Source of the DNA: Frateuria aurantia DSM 6220
GTDB lineage: Bacteria; Pseudomonadota; Gammaproteobacteria; Xanthomonadales; Rhodanobacteraceae
Direction: 5' to 3'
DNA: 64,000 nt
NCBI RefSeq assembly: GCF_000242255.2
Contig: NC_017033.1
Span: 3,539,459 to 3,603,458 of the forward strand
The position numbers and the translations under genes were made by a program. This document shows, piece by piece, positions 37,644-48,225 of the stretch; the stretch's first letter is position 1, and every line of letters starts with the position of its first letter. Below the pieces are notes generated by a model, which searched no databases, was not told the origin of the DNA, and worked only from the letters and a program-made list of their open reading frames with translations.

Positions 37644-40600
37644 TCACGGAGCCACCGCTGCCTTGCGGGCCGCACGTCGAGCCTGGCGTGCCGCCTTGCG
37701 CTGCTTGCGATCATGATTCCACAAATAGATGGCCGGCGTGCTGAGCAAGGTCAGCAGCTGGGAGACCAGCAGCCCGCCGACGATCGCGATGCCCAACGGC
37801 TGGCGCATTTCCGAACCGACTCCGAAACCGATCGCCAGCGGCAAGGCCGCACCCATCGCGACCAGAGTGGTCATGGTGATCGGGCGGAAGCGGACCAGTG
37901 CGGCCTGGCGTATGGCCTCGGGTGCCGGCAGGCCCTGCTCCCGTTCGGCCCTCAATGCAAAGTCGACCATCATGATCGCGTTTTTCTTGACGATGCCGAT
38001 CAGCAGCAACACCGCGATGATCGCGATCAGGGTCAACTGGGTGTGAGTCACCAGCATCGCCAGAAACGCGCCGGCGCCAGCTGCCGGCAGGGTCGACAGA
38101 ATCGTCAGCGGATGCCCCAGACTCTCGTACAATACGCCCAGCACGATATACATCGCGCAAATCGCGCCGATCAGCAGCACCGTGCCGTTGGACTGCATGT
38201 CCGCCAGCCGCTGGTTGTCACCGGTGAAGTCCACCCGGATTCCGGCCGGCAACGCCTGACGCGCCAGCTGGGTGACCAGCTTCATGGCCCGGTCCGGCGT
38301 CATGCCCGGGGCCAGATTGTAGGAAATATCCGCGGCTTGCAGCTGGTTCTGATGCTCGATAGAGCTGGGCACGTTCTGCGTCTCCAGATGACCCAGCGAA
38401 GCCAGCGTCGTCATCGAGCTCAGCACGGGGTTGCCGCTGGCCGAACTGGCGCTGACCGGTACCCAGGTATGCAGCAAGGTGTCGGCGGTGGCCTGCTCGG
38501 CCGCCTTGGACACCAATACCACCCGATACTGGTTCAACTGTGAATAAATCACCGAAACCGGGCTCTGGGCCATCGCATAGGAAAGCACCGAATCGATGGT
38601 GCCCATCCCGACGCCCAGGCGGCTGGCCCGGTCACGATCCACATACAGGATCTTCTGGATGCCCACTTCATCCAGGCTGGAACTGACATCCTTCAATTCC
38701 CGCTGTGTCCGCATCGCACGCACCAGCTTCAGCACCGAGGGCTGCACGTTCTGACCATCGTCACTGATCAGCTGGAAGGTGTATTGAGCGGCCTTGGTAT
38801 TGCCTCCGCCACCGCCGCCCAGCATCTGGACCGGCTGCAGATACAAGGCTATGTCCGGCATTTTGGCCGCCTGATCGCTCAGCCTGCGGATCACTTCGGT
38901 GACCTTGTCCGGACGCTGGCCAGGACCCTGCCCGTAGGGCTTGAGATCAATGAACAACTGCCCGTTGTTGCCGACCGCACCCCCGCTGTCGCTTCCCAGC
39001 ACCGTCGTCACGTCAGCGACTGCCGGATCATGCTGGATCAGGGTGGACACCTTGAACAAGCGCTGTTTCATCTCGGCAGGGGAGATATTGATATCGGCGC
39101 GGACCGAGGCCTGCATCATGCCCATATCCTCTTGCGGCATGAAGCTGCCGCCGGCGGTCTTGACCACCGCCACGGCCAGGCCCACGGTGGCAAAGAGCAG
39201 GATCAGCGGCTGCCAGCGCATCAGCCGCCGGTGACGCATCGCCCAATCCAGACCACGACTGTAGGTAGCCAGCAATTGCTGGTCAAAGCGTTCCAGCGCC
39301 CGTTCCCAGCGCGAAGGCTCACGATCCGAGGGTTGATGGTGATCGAGGAAAAAGGCGCACAGCGCCGGCGTCACGGTCAGCGACACGATGGCCGAGATCA
39401 CTACCGCCGCGGTCAAGGTCACCGAGAATTCGCGCAGCAGCATCACCAGCATGTTGTCGCCGAACAGCAAGGGCGCGAACACCGCGATCAAGGACAGAGT
39501 AATCGAGATCACGGTGAAGCCGATCTCGCCCACGCCCCGCAGAGCCGCTTCCATCGGGCTGGCGCCCCCCTCCATATGCCGCACGATGTTCTCGATCACC
39601 ACGATCGCGTCATCGACCACAAAGCCCACACACAGCACCAGCGCCATCAGCGACAAGGTATTGAGCGTATAGCCAAGCGCCCACATCACCACGAAGGCGC
39701 CGGCCAGCGACAGCGGAACGCTCAAGGTCGCGATCAGCGTCGGTCCCGTCCGGCGCAAGAAGACCAGCATCACCACGATCACCAGCACGATGCTGATCAG
39801 CAGCGAGGTCTGCACCTCGTTGAGCGCCGACTTGGTGGTCTGGGTCAAATCGAAGATCGGTGTCACCACGACATTGCCCGGCAGCAAGGCCCGCAATCCC
39901 GGCAGCGCGGCACGTATCGCTGCGACCGTCTCGATGGCATTGGCCTCGGGCCGCTTGCTCAGCTGCAGATTGACCGAGCGTTCGCCATTGAACCAGGCCG
40001 CCTGGTAGATATCCTCGGCCCCGTCTTCCACCGTGGCCACATCGGACAGGTGCACCGGCACGCCGTTGACCATCTTGATCATCAGCTGCCGGAAGTCCTT
40101 GGCCGTGTGCAGGGCGTCATTGGTCTGCACCATGGTCTGGGTCTTGCCATCGCTGAGCGCACCTACCGGCTCGCTGACATTGGCCGCGATCAGCACGTTG
40201 CGCACGTCCAGCGAGGTCAGGCCCATCGAGTTCAGGGCCTGATTGTTCAATTCCACCCGAACCGCGCGGGCCGCGCCGCCGAAGACCTGGACTCTGGCCA
40301 CCCCGGATACCCGCGACAGCGCCGGCGAGATCAGCGAGTCCGCCAGATCGTAAAGCCGCTCCGAGGACATGCCCTTGGAGGTCAGGGAGATCAGCAGGAT
40401 GGGGATCGAGCTGGTATTGAACTTGAAGTACTGCGGCGGGCTGGGCAGGCTGCTGGGCAGATCCGACTGCGCCTCGTTGATGGCCGCCTGCACATCACGT
40501 GCGGCGCTGTCGGTATTGCGGCTGAGATGAAACTGCAACTGGATCATGGTTGCACCTTCACTGCTGCTGGAATACATCTGGTCGACACCGGGAATCCGGC

Positions 40601-40814
40601 CCAGGTGACGCTCCAGCGGCGCCGCCACGGTCGTGGCCATGGTATCGGCGCTGGCCCCCGGCAGATTGGCCGAGATCATCACTCCCGGCACATCCAGCGA
40701 GGGCAGCACGGCGACGCCGAGCAACGCATAGGCGAACAGTCCCGCCAGCAGCAGACCGATCGCCAGCAAGGAAACACCGGCCGGGCGGCGCACGAGTGGT
40801 GCGAACAGATTCAA
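37644..40814 (-). CDS. RND-family (HAE1, MdtB/MdtC-like) efflux pump, unpaired
   Basis: A 1056-residue trimeric inner-membrane pump with the 1+5+1+5 helix pattern and two large periplasmic loops. The proton relay is intact: GFVVDDAIVVIENIVRHMEGG in helix 4 and IGIVKKNAIMMVDFA in helix 10. The RIPGVDQMYSSSSEGATMIQLQF segment is MdtC-like. No membrane-fusion or outer-membrane gene adjoins it, which is unusual because such pumps normally sit in an operon with an adaptor. It ends in a basic, alanine-rich tail. The MarR operon adaptors at 8277-10931 belong to the EmrAB system and are unlikely partners. Confidence 0.92.
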   Translation of the reverse strand: MNLFAPLVRRPAGVSLLAIGLLLAGLFAYALLGVAVLPSLDVPGVMISANLPGASADTMATTVAAPLERHLGRIPGVDQMYSSSSEGATMIQLQFHLSRNTDSAARDVQAAINEAQSDLPSSLPSPPQYFKFNTSSIPILLISLTSKGMSSERLYDLADSLISPALSRVSGVARVQVFGGAARAVRVELNNQALNSMGLTSLDVRNVLIAANVSEPVGALSDGKTQTMVQTNDALHTAKDFRQLMIKMVNGVPVHLSDVATVEDGAEDIYQAAWFNGERSVNLQLSKRPEANAIETVAAIRAALPGLRALLPGNVVVTPIFDLTQTTKSALNEVQTSLLISIVLVIVVMLVFLRRTGPTLIATLSVPLSLAGAFVVMWALGYTLNTLSLMALVLCVGFVVDDAIVVIENIVRHMEGGASPMEAALRGVGEIGFTVISITLSLIAVFAPLLFGDNMLVMLLREFSVTLTAAVVISAIVSLTVTPALCAFFLDHHQPSDREPSRWERALERFDQQLLATYSRGLDWAMRHRRLMRWQPLILLFATVGLAVAVVKTAGGSFMPQEDMGMMQASVRADINISPAEMKQRLFKVSTLIQHDPAVADVTTVLGSDSGGAVGNNGQLFIDLKPYGQGPGQRPDKVTEVIRRLSDQAAKMPDIALYLQPVQMLGGGGGGNTKAAQYTFQLISDDGQNVQPSVLKLVRAMRTQRELKDVSSSLDEVGIQKILYVDRDRASRLGVGMGTIDSVLSYAMAQSPVSVIYSQLNQYRVVLVSKAAEQATADTLLHTWVPVSASSASGNPVLSSMTTLASLGHLETQNVPSSIEHQNQLQAADISYNLAPGMTPDRAMKLVTQLARQALPAGIRVDFTGDNQRLADMQSNGTVLLIGAICAMYIVLGVLYESLGHPLTILSTLPAAGAGAFLAMLVTHTQLTLIAIIAVLLLIGIVKKNAIMMVDFALRAEREQGLPAPEAIRQAALVRFRPITMTTLVAMGAALPLAIGFGVGSEMRQPLGIAIVGGLLVSQLLTLLSTPAIYLWNHDRKQRKAARQARRAARKAAVAP

Positions 40815-41132
40815 ATCAGATCCCCATGGTCCTTGCGACCCGTCACCGGCGACGGCCGGCTGGCAGGGTAGCGTCTAACGGCGCGGGATGGAAAGCAAGT
40901 CTTCATGCATGATCTTATGCCTGCAAGCAGTCGCGAAATAATGTGCCTTTAGTCCCGGGGTGCCGAAAGGCATGGGCCTCCGCGAACAGACGCTCATACC
41001 GGCAGGCAGGCACCGGAGCTGGCGAAATAGCACATTCTGCAGGCGTATGCCTTCATCGCCATCTTGTTCTGCGACCAGCGGTGGCAAGGGGACGGCCGGC
41101 CATGACGGAAACCGGACCGACCACCGAAAAAA
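40815..41132. other. 318-bp upstream region of the RND gene
   Basis: Contains the promoter region of the leftward RND gene and, at its right-hand side in this map, the terminator A-tract of the lipoprotein gene. No operator-like palindrome or credible ORF was seen. Confidence 0.45.
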
Positions 41133-41150
41133 GGGCGCCTTGCGGCGCCC
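41133..41150 (-). terminator. Terminator of the YbaY-like lipoprotein gene
   Basis: Stem GGGCGCC (41133-41139) with GGCGCCC (41144-41150), extended by AA/TT pairs, loop TTGC, followed on the leftward strand by a run of six T (41132-41127). Strong intrinsic terminator 31 bp after the stop at 41182. Confidence 0.85.
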
Positions 41151-41181
41151 TTCTGATCAACGAACTGCGGAAGGCTGCGGC

Positions 41182-42012
41182 TTACTTGCCGCCAGCCAGC
41201 CCGTATGCCGTCTGTGCCTGCTTCTGCAGGGCCTGGACATCGGCATCGGACAGCGGGCTGCTCTTGCCGCCGGCCTGCGAGACGTTCAGCACGACCTTGC
41301 CGTCATCCCCCCAGACCACACGCTGCTCGACATCCGTGGCAGCCGTATGGGAGGCCTTCTGGTCCTGCACGATGGCCCAGACCTTGCCATTGTTGTAGGC
41401 AAAATCGGTGGTGGTGAAATGCTTGCCCTTGTAATCGACCAGCTCGCGGATGAACTTGACGTTGCTGCCGTCGCGGAACACCTGCCAGGCCAGCGAATCA
41501 TCGGCTTCCAGCTTGGTACCGTTGCTGACCTTCAGGCCGCCGATGCGGCTGCGCAGGTCGGTGAAGGAGGCAAACGCCTTCTCGCCATCGGTCGGCACCG
41601 GAGCCAGCTGCACGGTCACGGTGGCGGGCTTGCCCTGGGTCAGCACCGGAGCCTGCAGCGGCGCCACGAAGTGACGCTCGCCGTCGATGATCTCGGCATG
41701 AACCACATACAGATCCGCCGGATTCACGTCCTGGACGTTGATCGGCAGCTCGAACTTCAACGGAAACTGGGCCGCAGGCTGGATTTCCTTGGCCACCAGC
41801 GGGGTACCCGCCGGATTGGCGGCATCAACGATGCTCAACTCCAGCTTGGCCTGGTCGGTCGGCTGGGCACCACCGGCGGCAATGGTGACGGTACCCGACA
41901 CCGAGCTGGCCACCGGGGCTGCGGCGGTAGCGTCCTTCGATGATTCCGACGACTGGCAGCCGGCCAGAGCCAGCGCTGCCACTGAAATAACCGATAAAGC
42001 CGACGTACGCAT
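41182..42012 (-). CDS. YbaY-type outer-membrane lipoprotein with an extra C-terminal domain
   Basis: A 276-residue lipoprotein: signal MRTSALSVISVAALALAGC with lipobox LAGC, Cys 19. Residues about 38-140 (VSGTVTIAAG..AKLELSIVDAAN..PLKFELPINVQDVNPADLYVVHAEI) match the YscW/YbaY beta-sandwich family. The second half (about 145-276) with LRSRIGGLKVSNGTK and KVVLNVSQAGGKSSPLSDADV is not part of YbaY itself and is unrecognised. Function unknown; probably envelope maintenance. Single gene with its own terminator. Confidence 0.7.
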   Translation of the reverse strand: MRTSALSVISVAALALAGCQSSESSKDATAAAPVASSVSGTVTIAAGGAQPTDQAKLELSIVDAANPAGTPLVAKEIQPAAQFPLKFELPINVQDVNPADLYVVHAEIIDGERHFVAPLQAPVLTQGKPATVTVQLAPVPTDGEKAFASFTDLRSRIGGLKVSNGTKLEADDSLAWQVFRDGSNVKFIRELVDYKGKHFTTTDFAYNNGKVWAIVQDQKASHTAATDVEQRVVWGDDGKVVLNVSQAGGKSSPLSDADVQALQKQAQTAYGLAGGK

Positions 42013-42180
42013 AGCTGCAACCTCAAAAAGGGAAATAGGGTCAAATGATGATCAGGCACGCCACCCGAGTCCGGAAAACCGGGCTTTATGGTGCTTTGCG
42101 CCAAGGCCAGTCCCTAGCATACCCATCGCCAGCGCCGGGTCAACGCAAAACGCCGTCCATATCGATGCCCGCCCCGCGAC

Positions 42181-42212
42181 CGGCTGACGCCCCCCTTCGG
42201 GGGCGTCAGCCG
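42181..42212 (-). terminator. Strong hairpin after opgH
   Basis: Perfect 14-bp stem (42181-42194 with 42199-42212) with a 4-base loop, two bases after the opgH stop on the leftward strand. There is no U tract, so it may terminate poorly or protect the mRNA 3' end. Confidence 0.6.
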
Positions 42213-42214
42213 CT

Positions 42215-44740
42215 TCAGCCCTCGCGGGGTGCCATCGCTGCGCTCGCCGGTTCGGCACTGGCCAGCCCGGGATCCCAGGCAGTCGCCTGCTGCTCGGCCC
42301 ACACCGCGCCATGCAGCTGCGACAACGCATGCGGATCGCTCAGCAACTGCAGCCGCTGGGCCTCGGCCAGAGCCGGTCCCTTGGCCAGGGCGGCCTCGAA
42401 GCGGCGCTGACGCGCCGCGATCTGGATAGGCGTATCCAGATGCCGTGCCCGGGCCGCGCCGCAGGCAATGGCATTGACCAGGGGATCGGCCACGGCATCG
42501 GCAAAACCGGTATCGGCCGGCGCTTCACGGTTGTAACGGAAGGTATCGCCCAGCTCGGCCGGGGTGTGAATCTCCTCGGGAATCAGGAACAGCCCGGCCC
42601 GCTTGCAGCCACGACCGAAACTGACCCGGCTGGAATATACCGACACCGGCACCGACAGGGCCAGCGACACCACGATCGGCAGCATCCAGCCCAGGAAGTC
42701 CGGATTGAGCTTGTAGATCAGGATCGCCCACAGCACACCCAGCAGCGACTGCAGCCCGTGTCGGCGAAAGGCCTCGCCCCAATGCGTCTGGCTGTCATCG
42801 CGCGGCGGCGACTTCCAGACGATGGACCAGCCCATCAGCGCGGCATTGACGAACTTGGTGTGGAACAGCATCCGCACCGGGGCCAGCAGCATCGAGAACA
42901 ACATCTCGATCAACATGCTCAGACCCAGCCGGGCGGCACCACCGTAGTTCTTGCTGCCCTTGATCCACAACCGCAGCACCGCCAGCACCTTGGGCGCAAA
43001 CAGCAAGGCGGCGGTGGTACTGAACAAGGCGACCGCCCGCCCCGGATGCCATTGTGGCCAGATCGGCATCAGCTGGTGGGGCTGGGTGAAATAAGTCGGC
43101 ACGATCAAGGTATGCACCGCCAGCAAGGCCGTGGACAACAGCAGGAAGGTGAACCACAGCGGCGCCGACATATAGGACATCACACCGGTCAGAAACACCG
43201 CACGATGAACCGGATGCATGCCCTTGACGAAAAACAGCTTGAAGTTCATCAGGTTGCCCTGACACCAGCGGCGGTCGCGCTTGAGCTCGTCCAGCAGGTT
43301 CGGCGGCAGTTCCTCGTAGCTGCCCGGCAGGTCGTAGGCAATCCATACGCCCCAGCCGGCACGGCGCATCAATGCCGCTTCCACGAAATCATGGGACAGG
43401 ATGTCGCCGGACAAAGCCCCCTTGCCAGGCAACGGGGCCAGCGCGCAATGGCGAATGAACGGTGCCAGCCGGATGATGGCGTTGTGACCCCAGTAATGCG
43501 ACTCGCCCAGCTGCCAGAAGTGCAGACCGGCCGTGAACAGCGGACCGTAGACCCGGGTGGCGAACTGCTGCACGCGGGCATAGAACGTGTCACGACCCGA
43601 AGCGCGCGGCGCGCTCTGGATGATGCCGGCCCCCGGATTGGCTTCCATCATCCGCACAAGGGTACCGAGACACTCGCCGCTCATCACGCTGTCGGCATCC
43701 AGCACGACCATGTACTTGTACTTGGCCCCCCAGCGCCGGCAGAAATCATCGATATTGCCGCTCTTGCGCTTGACCCGGCGACGGCGGCGACGGTAGAAGA
43801 TCCGACCCGCTCCCTTGACGGTGGAGACCAGGTTGCGCCAGGCGCTGAGCTCGGCGGTGGCGATGTCCGGGTCGCCGCTGTCGCTGAGCACGAAGAAGTC
43901 GAAGCGATCCAGGTGGCCGCTGCGCTCGACCGACTCGTAGGTGGCCCGCAGACCGGCGAAAACCCGGCGCACGTCCTCGTTGGCGATCGGCATCACCAGC
44001 GCCGTACGCGCCTCGACGTCGATCGGCCCTTCCATCAGCCCCTGATGAGCCGAAATGCTGTAGCGGTCGCGGCCGATCAACAGCTGCCAGAAGCCCATCA
44101 GGGCGGTCCAGAAGCCCACCGAAATCCAGGCGAACAGCAGCACGAAAAAGACCAGGGTGACCATTTCCAGCCAGTGCCGGCCCTGATAAGGCATGGTCTG
44201 TGCCATGTACATGGTGGCTACCGCTGTCTGGGCCACCGTCATCAGCAACAGCGCCAGCCGTCGGATGGCGCCGGCACGACGCCAGTTGCCGCCCCGCGGA
44301 TCCGGCGGTACCGGATCCTTTTCGTCCCGTTTGCGGGCCTGCTCCCGCTTGCTCCACAGGCTCTTCAGCCCCAGCCAGCCACGCTTGAAGGGACTGGTCA
44401 CCCAGGGTTCGGGCACCATCGCCGAGCGCTGGATAGGCGGGGCCAGCGGCAACACTCCGTCCACCGCGACATCGGCCGGCAACGGCGCTTCACCGGCCGG
44501 CGCCTGATGCAGACGCCAGGGCTGGGAAACAGCCGCCGGATCCCCGGCCTGCGCGAGGATGGGCGGAGCCGGGTCCAATGCCGCCAAGCGGCGGTGCAGC
44601 TCGGCCAGCTGGGCCGCGGCATCAGCCGTCGGTGAATGACTCAGTACCTGGGCGCGCAGCCGGTCGCACGCGGCATCAGCCAGGTTCAGCTGCTGCAGAT
44701 ACTGCTCGCAAGGCGAAGAAAGACGGATGTGATCGGTCAT
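42215..44740 (-). CDS. opgH: Osmoregulated periplasmic glucan glucosyltransferase
   Basis: An 841-residue inner-membrane glycosyltransferase (GT2) that builds the linear glucan backbone from UDP-glucose and passes it to the periplasm. The catalytic domain shows the DADSVMSGE acidic motif and the [10 protein letters not shown] (QxxRW-like) motif, with eight hydrophobic segments around it. [26 protein letters not shown] is a classic OpgH block (split). It overlaps the opgG stop by 4 bp, so the pair is an operon with translational coupling. Confidence 0.95.
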   Translation of the reverse strand: MTDHIRLSSPCEQYLQQLNLADAACDRLRAQVLSHSPTADAAAQLAELHRRLAALDPAPPILAQAGDPAAVSQPWRLHQAPAGEAPLPADVAVDGVLPLAPPIQRSAMVPEPWVTSPFKRGWLGLKSLWSKREQARKRDEKDPVPPDPRGGNWRRAGAIRRLALLLMTVAQTAVATMYMAQTMPYQGRHWLEMVTLVFFVLLFAWISVGFWTALMGFWQLLIGRDRYSISAHQGLMEGPIDVEARTALVMPIANEDVRRVFAGLRATYESVERSGHLDRFDFFVLSDSGDPDIATAELSAWRNLVSTVKGAGRIFYRRRRRRVKRKSGNIDDFCRRWGAKYKYMVVLDADSVMSGECLGTLVRMMEANPGAGIIQSAPRASGRDTFYARVQQFATRVYGPLFTAGLHFWQLGESHYWGHNAIIRLAPFIRHCALAPLPGKGALSGDILSHDFVEAALMRRAGWGVWIAYDLPGSYEELPPNLLDELKRDRRWCQGNLMNFKLFFVKGMHPVHRAVFLTGVMSYMSAPLWFTFLLLSTALLAVHTLIVPTYFTQPHQLMPIWPQWHPGRAVALFSTTAALLFAPKVLAVLRLWIKGSKNYGGAARLGLSMLIEMLFSMLLAPVRMLFHTKFVNAALMGWSIVWKSPPRDDSQTHWGEAFRRHGLQSLLGVLWAILIYKLNPDFLGWMLPIVVSLALSVPVSVYSSRVSFGRGCKRAGLFLIPEEIHTPAELGDTFRYNREAPADTGFADAVADPLVNAIACGAARARHLDTPIQIAARQRRFEAALAKGPALAEAQRLQLLSDPHALSQLHGAVWAEQQATAWDPGLASAEPASAAMAPREG

Positions 44741-46359
44741 GGCACGGGCAGCAGATAGCTCCAGGTTTCACTGAGCGTGGTGTCGCCCAGATGCAGATAG
44801 GCATTGATCTTGGCCGGCCGCGGCTTGACCCCGTCCGGAGTGTGCCGACGGAAGCGCAGCAGCAGACGGTAGCCCCCCACCGCTTCGTTGCGGACCACCT
44901 TCACTTCGACCAGGCTGATCTGCTGGCCCGGTTCGACCACGGCCTGAACCGGCGCGTTGACGGGCAGCTTGTCCAGATTGGCACCGGCGAAATCCACCAG
45001 CAGCTCTTCGCTGCCATCCGGCTTGCGGATCAGATTGTCCTGCTTGACCGTGCCCTCGCTGTAGCGGGTCTGGGTCACATGCGCCAAGGTCTGCGGCAAG
45101 GTCTGCTCGGTATTCTCGAAACGCAGCGAATACTCGTAATTGAAGGGCTGCAGCGGCTTGGGCTGCTGGCGGGGCACCCAATAGGCCACGATATTGTCAT
45201 TGGTCTCGTCCGGCGTCGGAATCTCGACCAGTTCGACCCGGCCCGGACCCCAGTTGCCTTTCACATCGACCCAGCCGCTGGGGCGCAGGTCATAGCGATC
45301 ATCCAGATCTTCGTAATCACTGAAGGCGTGGGAACGCTGCATCAGGCCGAAGCCCTTGGGGTTGACCGTCTCGAAACTGCTGATGGTCAGCATCCGCGGA
45401 TCCAGCAGCGGCCGCCAGAACCACTGGCCATCCCCGGCATGCACCGACAGGCCCTCGGAATCATGCAGGGCCGGCCGATAGTCCGGGGTCTTCGGCGGCT
45501 GATTGGGGCCGAACAGGAACATGCCGGTCAGCGGTGCCAGTCCCAGCTTGTCCACATTGGCACGCATATAAACCCGCGCCTTCACATCGATCACCGCCGT
45601 GGTTCCCGGATGCAGGGTATAGCGATAGACACCGGTCATCCGCGGCGAGTCCAGCAGCGCGTAAATGATCAAGGCACTGTCGGTATTGCGCGGGCGGGCG
45701 ATCCAGAATTCGGTGAAATAAGGAAATTCCTCACCGGTCGGCGCGCCGGTATCCACGGCCAGGCCTCGCGCCGACAGACCGAAGCGCTGGCCCTGACCGA
45801 TCGCGCGCAGATAACTGGCACCCTGGAAGACCAGATTCTGATACCACTGCTTGGTCTTGGCATCCGGAACTTCGACCCGGAAGCCCGCGAACTGCAGCCC
45901 CTTCAGGTCATCGGCCGAAAAATGGTTGCCGCCGTAATTGAAATCGGCCGCATTGAACTTGATGTCCTGCACGCCATGGGCGGTGATCTGATGGATCTTG
46001 ACCGGGGTGTTGTACTGCATGCCCTCGTGGAAAAAGCTGAGCCGGAAGGGCAACTTGTCGTTCCGCCACAGATCATGCTCGGCGTTGTACTGGATCTTGA
46101 TGTACTGCTCGAATTTCAGGTTGGCCAAGGCATCCGGCAGATCGACCTGCGGACTGCTGTAGCTGTGCTGCGCCAGACGCTTGGCCTGGGTGGCGACATT
46201 TTCGAAACCGAAATCGAAATCCTTGGCGACCGCGGCCGAGCTCAGCAGACCGCCAAGCAGAAGACCTGCTGCAAGGCCGATCCGGCGCTGGAAAGATCCC
46301 GGCACTCGCCCGGAGCGCATACGGAATGTGGACGAACTGAAAGGCATAAGTGCGACCAT
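44737..46359 (-). CDS. opgG: Periplasmic glucan biosynthesis protein
   Basis: A 540-residue exported protein from ATG 46359. After a Sec signal with core [19 protein letters not shown] comes the two-domain OpgG fold; diagnostic blocks are [65 protein letters not shown] and [20 protein letters not shown], all close to E. coli OpgG. It adds branches to or processes osmoregulated glucans. Start is uncertain: ATG 46347 and 46320 are alternatives and none has a good ribosome binding site. Confidence 0.93.
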   Translation of the reverse strand: MVALMPFSSSTFRMRSGRVPGSFQRRIGLAAGLLLGGLLSSAAVAKDFDFGFENVATQAKRLAQHSYSSPQVDLPDALANLKFEQYIKIQYNAEHDLWRNDKLPFRLSFFHEGMQYNTPVKIHQITAHGVQDIKFNAADFNYGGNHFSADDLKGLQFAGFRVEVPDAKTKQWYQNLVFQGASYLRAIGQGQRFGLSARGLAVDTGAPTGEEFPYFTEFWIARPRNTDSALIIYALLDSPRMTGVYRYTLHPGTTAVIDVKARVYMRANVDKLGLAPLTGMFLFGPNQPPKTPDYRPALHDSEGLSVHAGDGQWFWRPLLDPRMLTISSFETVNPKGFGLMQRSHAFSDYEDLDDRYDLRPSGWVDVKGNWGPGRVELVEIPTPDETNDNIVAYWVPRQQPKPLQPFNYEYSLRFENTEQTLPQTLAHVTQTRYSEGTVKQDNLIRKPDGSEELLVDFAGANLDKLPVNAPVQAVVEPGQQISLVEVKVVRNEAVGGYRLLLRFRRHTPDGVKPRPAKINAYLHLGDTTLSETWSYLLPVP

Positions 46360-46440
46360 GATTGAACAGGCTGGAGATGGAATGGGACCGTGCGCTTCAC
46401 CGTGCCGACACACCGAGACCCAAGCCCTTGAATTTAGCAC

Positions 46441-46799
46441 AGTGAAAAACCGGCCATGAATCGATTGCGAACCGGACCTTGCCGGTCGGAGCCGGATCAG
46501 TCAGGACCGCAGGCCGCAGTTTTGCCCCTGCCCGTCCCGTCGAGCCGCTTCGTGGCTCAACGACATGCTGATGGCCTTTCCATGCCGCGCAGCTGCAGAC
46601 GAACGGGAAGTACTTGCATCATAAGCACTTTCATCATCATGGATTGATGCATCGCAGCACCCGGAGAGGCGGCGTCCGGCGCCTTTCGGGCCCTAGGACA
46701 CCTGCCTGCACCGGACATGAATGAGGGGCGCACGCGGCACGGCCTGCAAGCGTTCGGTCCCGGCACCTGCTTGCGCATGAGGTTGCGAATCAGCCCGTG
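46441..46799. other. 359-bp intergenic region upstream of opgG
   Basis: Holds the opgG promoter region (a TGTGCTAAATT extended -10-like element on the leftward strand at about 46433-46443). Otherwise only small unconvincing ORFs and no strong hairpin were seen. Confidence 0.4.
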
Positions 46800-47600
46800 T
46801 CAGACATAGTGCATGGTTCGTGACATGCCTCCGTCGACCACGAAATCCTGACCGGTGACAAATCCCGCCAAGGACGAGAGCAGATAAACCGCAAGATGGG
46901 CGATATCCGGCGGCACCCCGACCCGACCCACCGGATGCTGGGCGTGATCAGCGGGGCTCAAATCCGGCTGTCGCCGCCTGGTCGCGACCTGCCAGGCGTC
47001 GGTGGCAATCCAGCCCGGACTGATGCTGTTGACCCTGATCCGCGGCCCCGCGCTGACCGCCAGCGCATGCGTGAAGGCCACCAGCCCCCCTTTCGCGGCG
47101 GCATAAGCTTCAGTGTGGGGTTCGGACTGCCAGGCCCGGGTCGAGGCGATATTGACGATCGCGCCCTGATTCCGGTCCAGCGCCCCGAAGGCATGCTTGC
47201 TGCACAGAAACGCCCCGTGCAGGCTGGTCAGCCCCTGGTTCCACTGCGCCCAGCTGAGCGTATCGATCGGCCCTTGATGGGCCTGGGCCACGCCGGCATT
47301 GTTGACCAGCCCGTCGATCTGTCCGAAATGGCGCAAACCCGCAGCTACAAAGGCCTCGACACTGCGTTCGCGGCGAACGTCCAGCCGCTGGAAGCGTGCC
47401 CTAGCCGGACACTTCCATGCCTGCAGACAGGCCTTGCCGGCCGCAGCATCCAGATCACCGATCAGGACCTTGCCCCCCGCCCCCAGCACCGCCTCGGCCA
47501 GGCCGCGACCAATGCCCTGGGCGCCGCCGGTAATCAGCACCACCCGATCCTGCAGCGGCGCCGCCGGCCATGCCATCACTCCAGGTTCGTTCATCGCCAT
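46800..47600 (-). CDS. Short-chain dehydrogenase/reductase
   Basis: A 266-residue classical SDR. Cofactor motif VLITGGAQGIGRGLAEAV (Gly-rich loop, about residues 20-37), DLDAA after beta 2 (suggesting NAD+ preference), NNAGV, Ser in NIASTRAW, and catalytic YAAAK at about residue 166. The C-terminus FVTGQDFVVDGGMSRTMHYV is the usual SDR tail. Substrate unknown. GAGGCGGAAG precedes the ATG at 47600. The gene stands alone. Confidence 0.88.
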   Translation of the reverse strand: MAMNEPGVMAWPAAPLQDRVVLITGGAQGIGRGLAEAVLGAGGKVLIGDLDAAAGKACLQAWKCPARARFQRLDVRRERSVEAFVAAGLRHFGQIDGLVNNAGVAQAHQGPIDTLSWAQWNQGLTSLHGAFLCSKHAFGALDRNQGAIVNIASTRAWQSEPHTEAYAAAKGGLVAFTHALAVSAGPRIRVNSISPGWIATDAWQVATRRRQPDLSPADHAQHPVGRVGVPPDIAHLAVYLLSSLAGFVTGQDFVVDGGMSRTMHYV

Positions 47601-48225
47601 GCTTCCGCCTCAGGATCTCCGACCATTGTCGCCTCCCATTCCACCAGCCGCCAGACTCGCCTTCGCGCCGGCCATCCGCGATGCCCGGGAGGACTGTCAT
47701 CCCGCTCATCGCCTGTGGATAACTATGGTGATAACTGTGCCGCGTCACGTCAGGTCACGGCTTTGCGACAACCACGCGAGCACTTCCGGCAAGGCTTCGG
47801 GCTGAGCCGTGGCGCATTGAAAGCCATCATCGGTCAAAACCACAAACCGCACCATGGCGGGCTTTGCGGCTCGACCATCAGCTCTGACCGCACAACCGGG
47901 CTCAGGCCTGTGCGTCGATCCGGACCGGACCTTGCCTCGGAAATCGTCGTCAGATATGCCACCACCCGCTTGTGGATATCCTTGAACGACCCTCACATCG
48001 CCTCGATGAACGACATTTCCCGCGAACCGAACGGCAGTCGGTCCGGAATATGCATTGGTCACGTTTTGGAAACGTAGTATCCCGCCCAGACGGATTTAAC
48101 CTCGCCGGCAAGGCCATATCCTAGAGACCGATCATGGTCCCGGTCCCGCCAGACCCGATCCGGCTGATCAGCGGATCCTCTTCGGCGGCTCGGCGCCCCC
48201 CACCCCTTGCTTGCTGGAGGCTTTC
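47601..48225. other. 625-bp intergenic region with one DnaA box
   Basis: No gene is convincing. A leftward open frame at 48062-47745 has a protein-like last third (FVVLTDDGFQCATAQPEAL) but no family and no ribosome binding site, so it may be a gene fragment. An exact DnaA 9-mer lies at 47714-47722 beside a second, imperfect GTGATAACTG element. The right part holds the promoter region of the DODA dioxygenase. Confidence 0.4.
47714..47722. promoter_or_regulatory. Consensus DnaA box
   Basis: TGTGGATAA is an exact high-affinity DnaA 9-mer (reverse of TTATCCACA) in a gene-free stretch. Function unproven. Confidence 0.35.

Noticed and set aside
38784..40871. 695-codon rightward open frame opposite the RND pump
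   Set aside because: Repetitive His/Gln/Arg/Asp composition typical of antisense reading of GC-rich membrane protein genes; no ribosome binding site or domain.
40943..41943. Overlapping rightward frames across the RND upstream region and the lipoprotein gene
   Set aside because: They read through the lipoprotein terminator and antisense to a gene with a clear lipobox; shadow frames.
47745..48062. 105-codon leftward open frame between the SDR and DODA genes
   Set aside because: Only the last third looks protein-like, there is no ribosome binding site or family, and it overlaps the upstream region of the dioxygenase. Kept only as a note in the intergenic entry.
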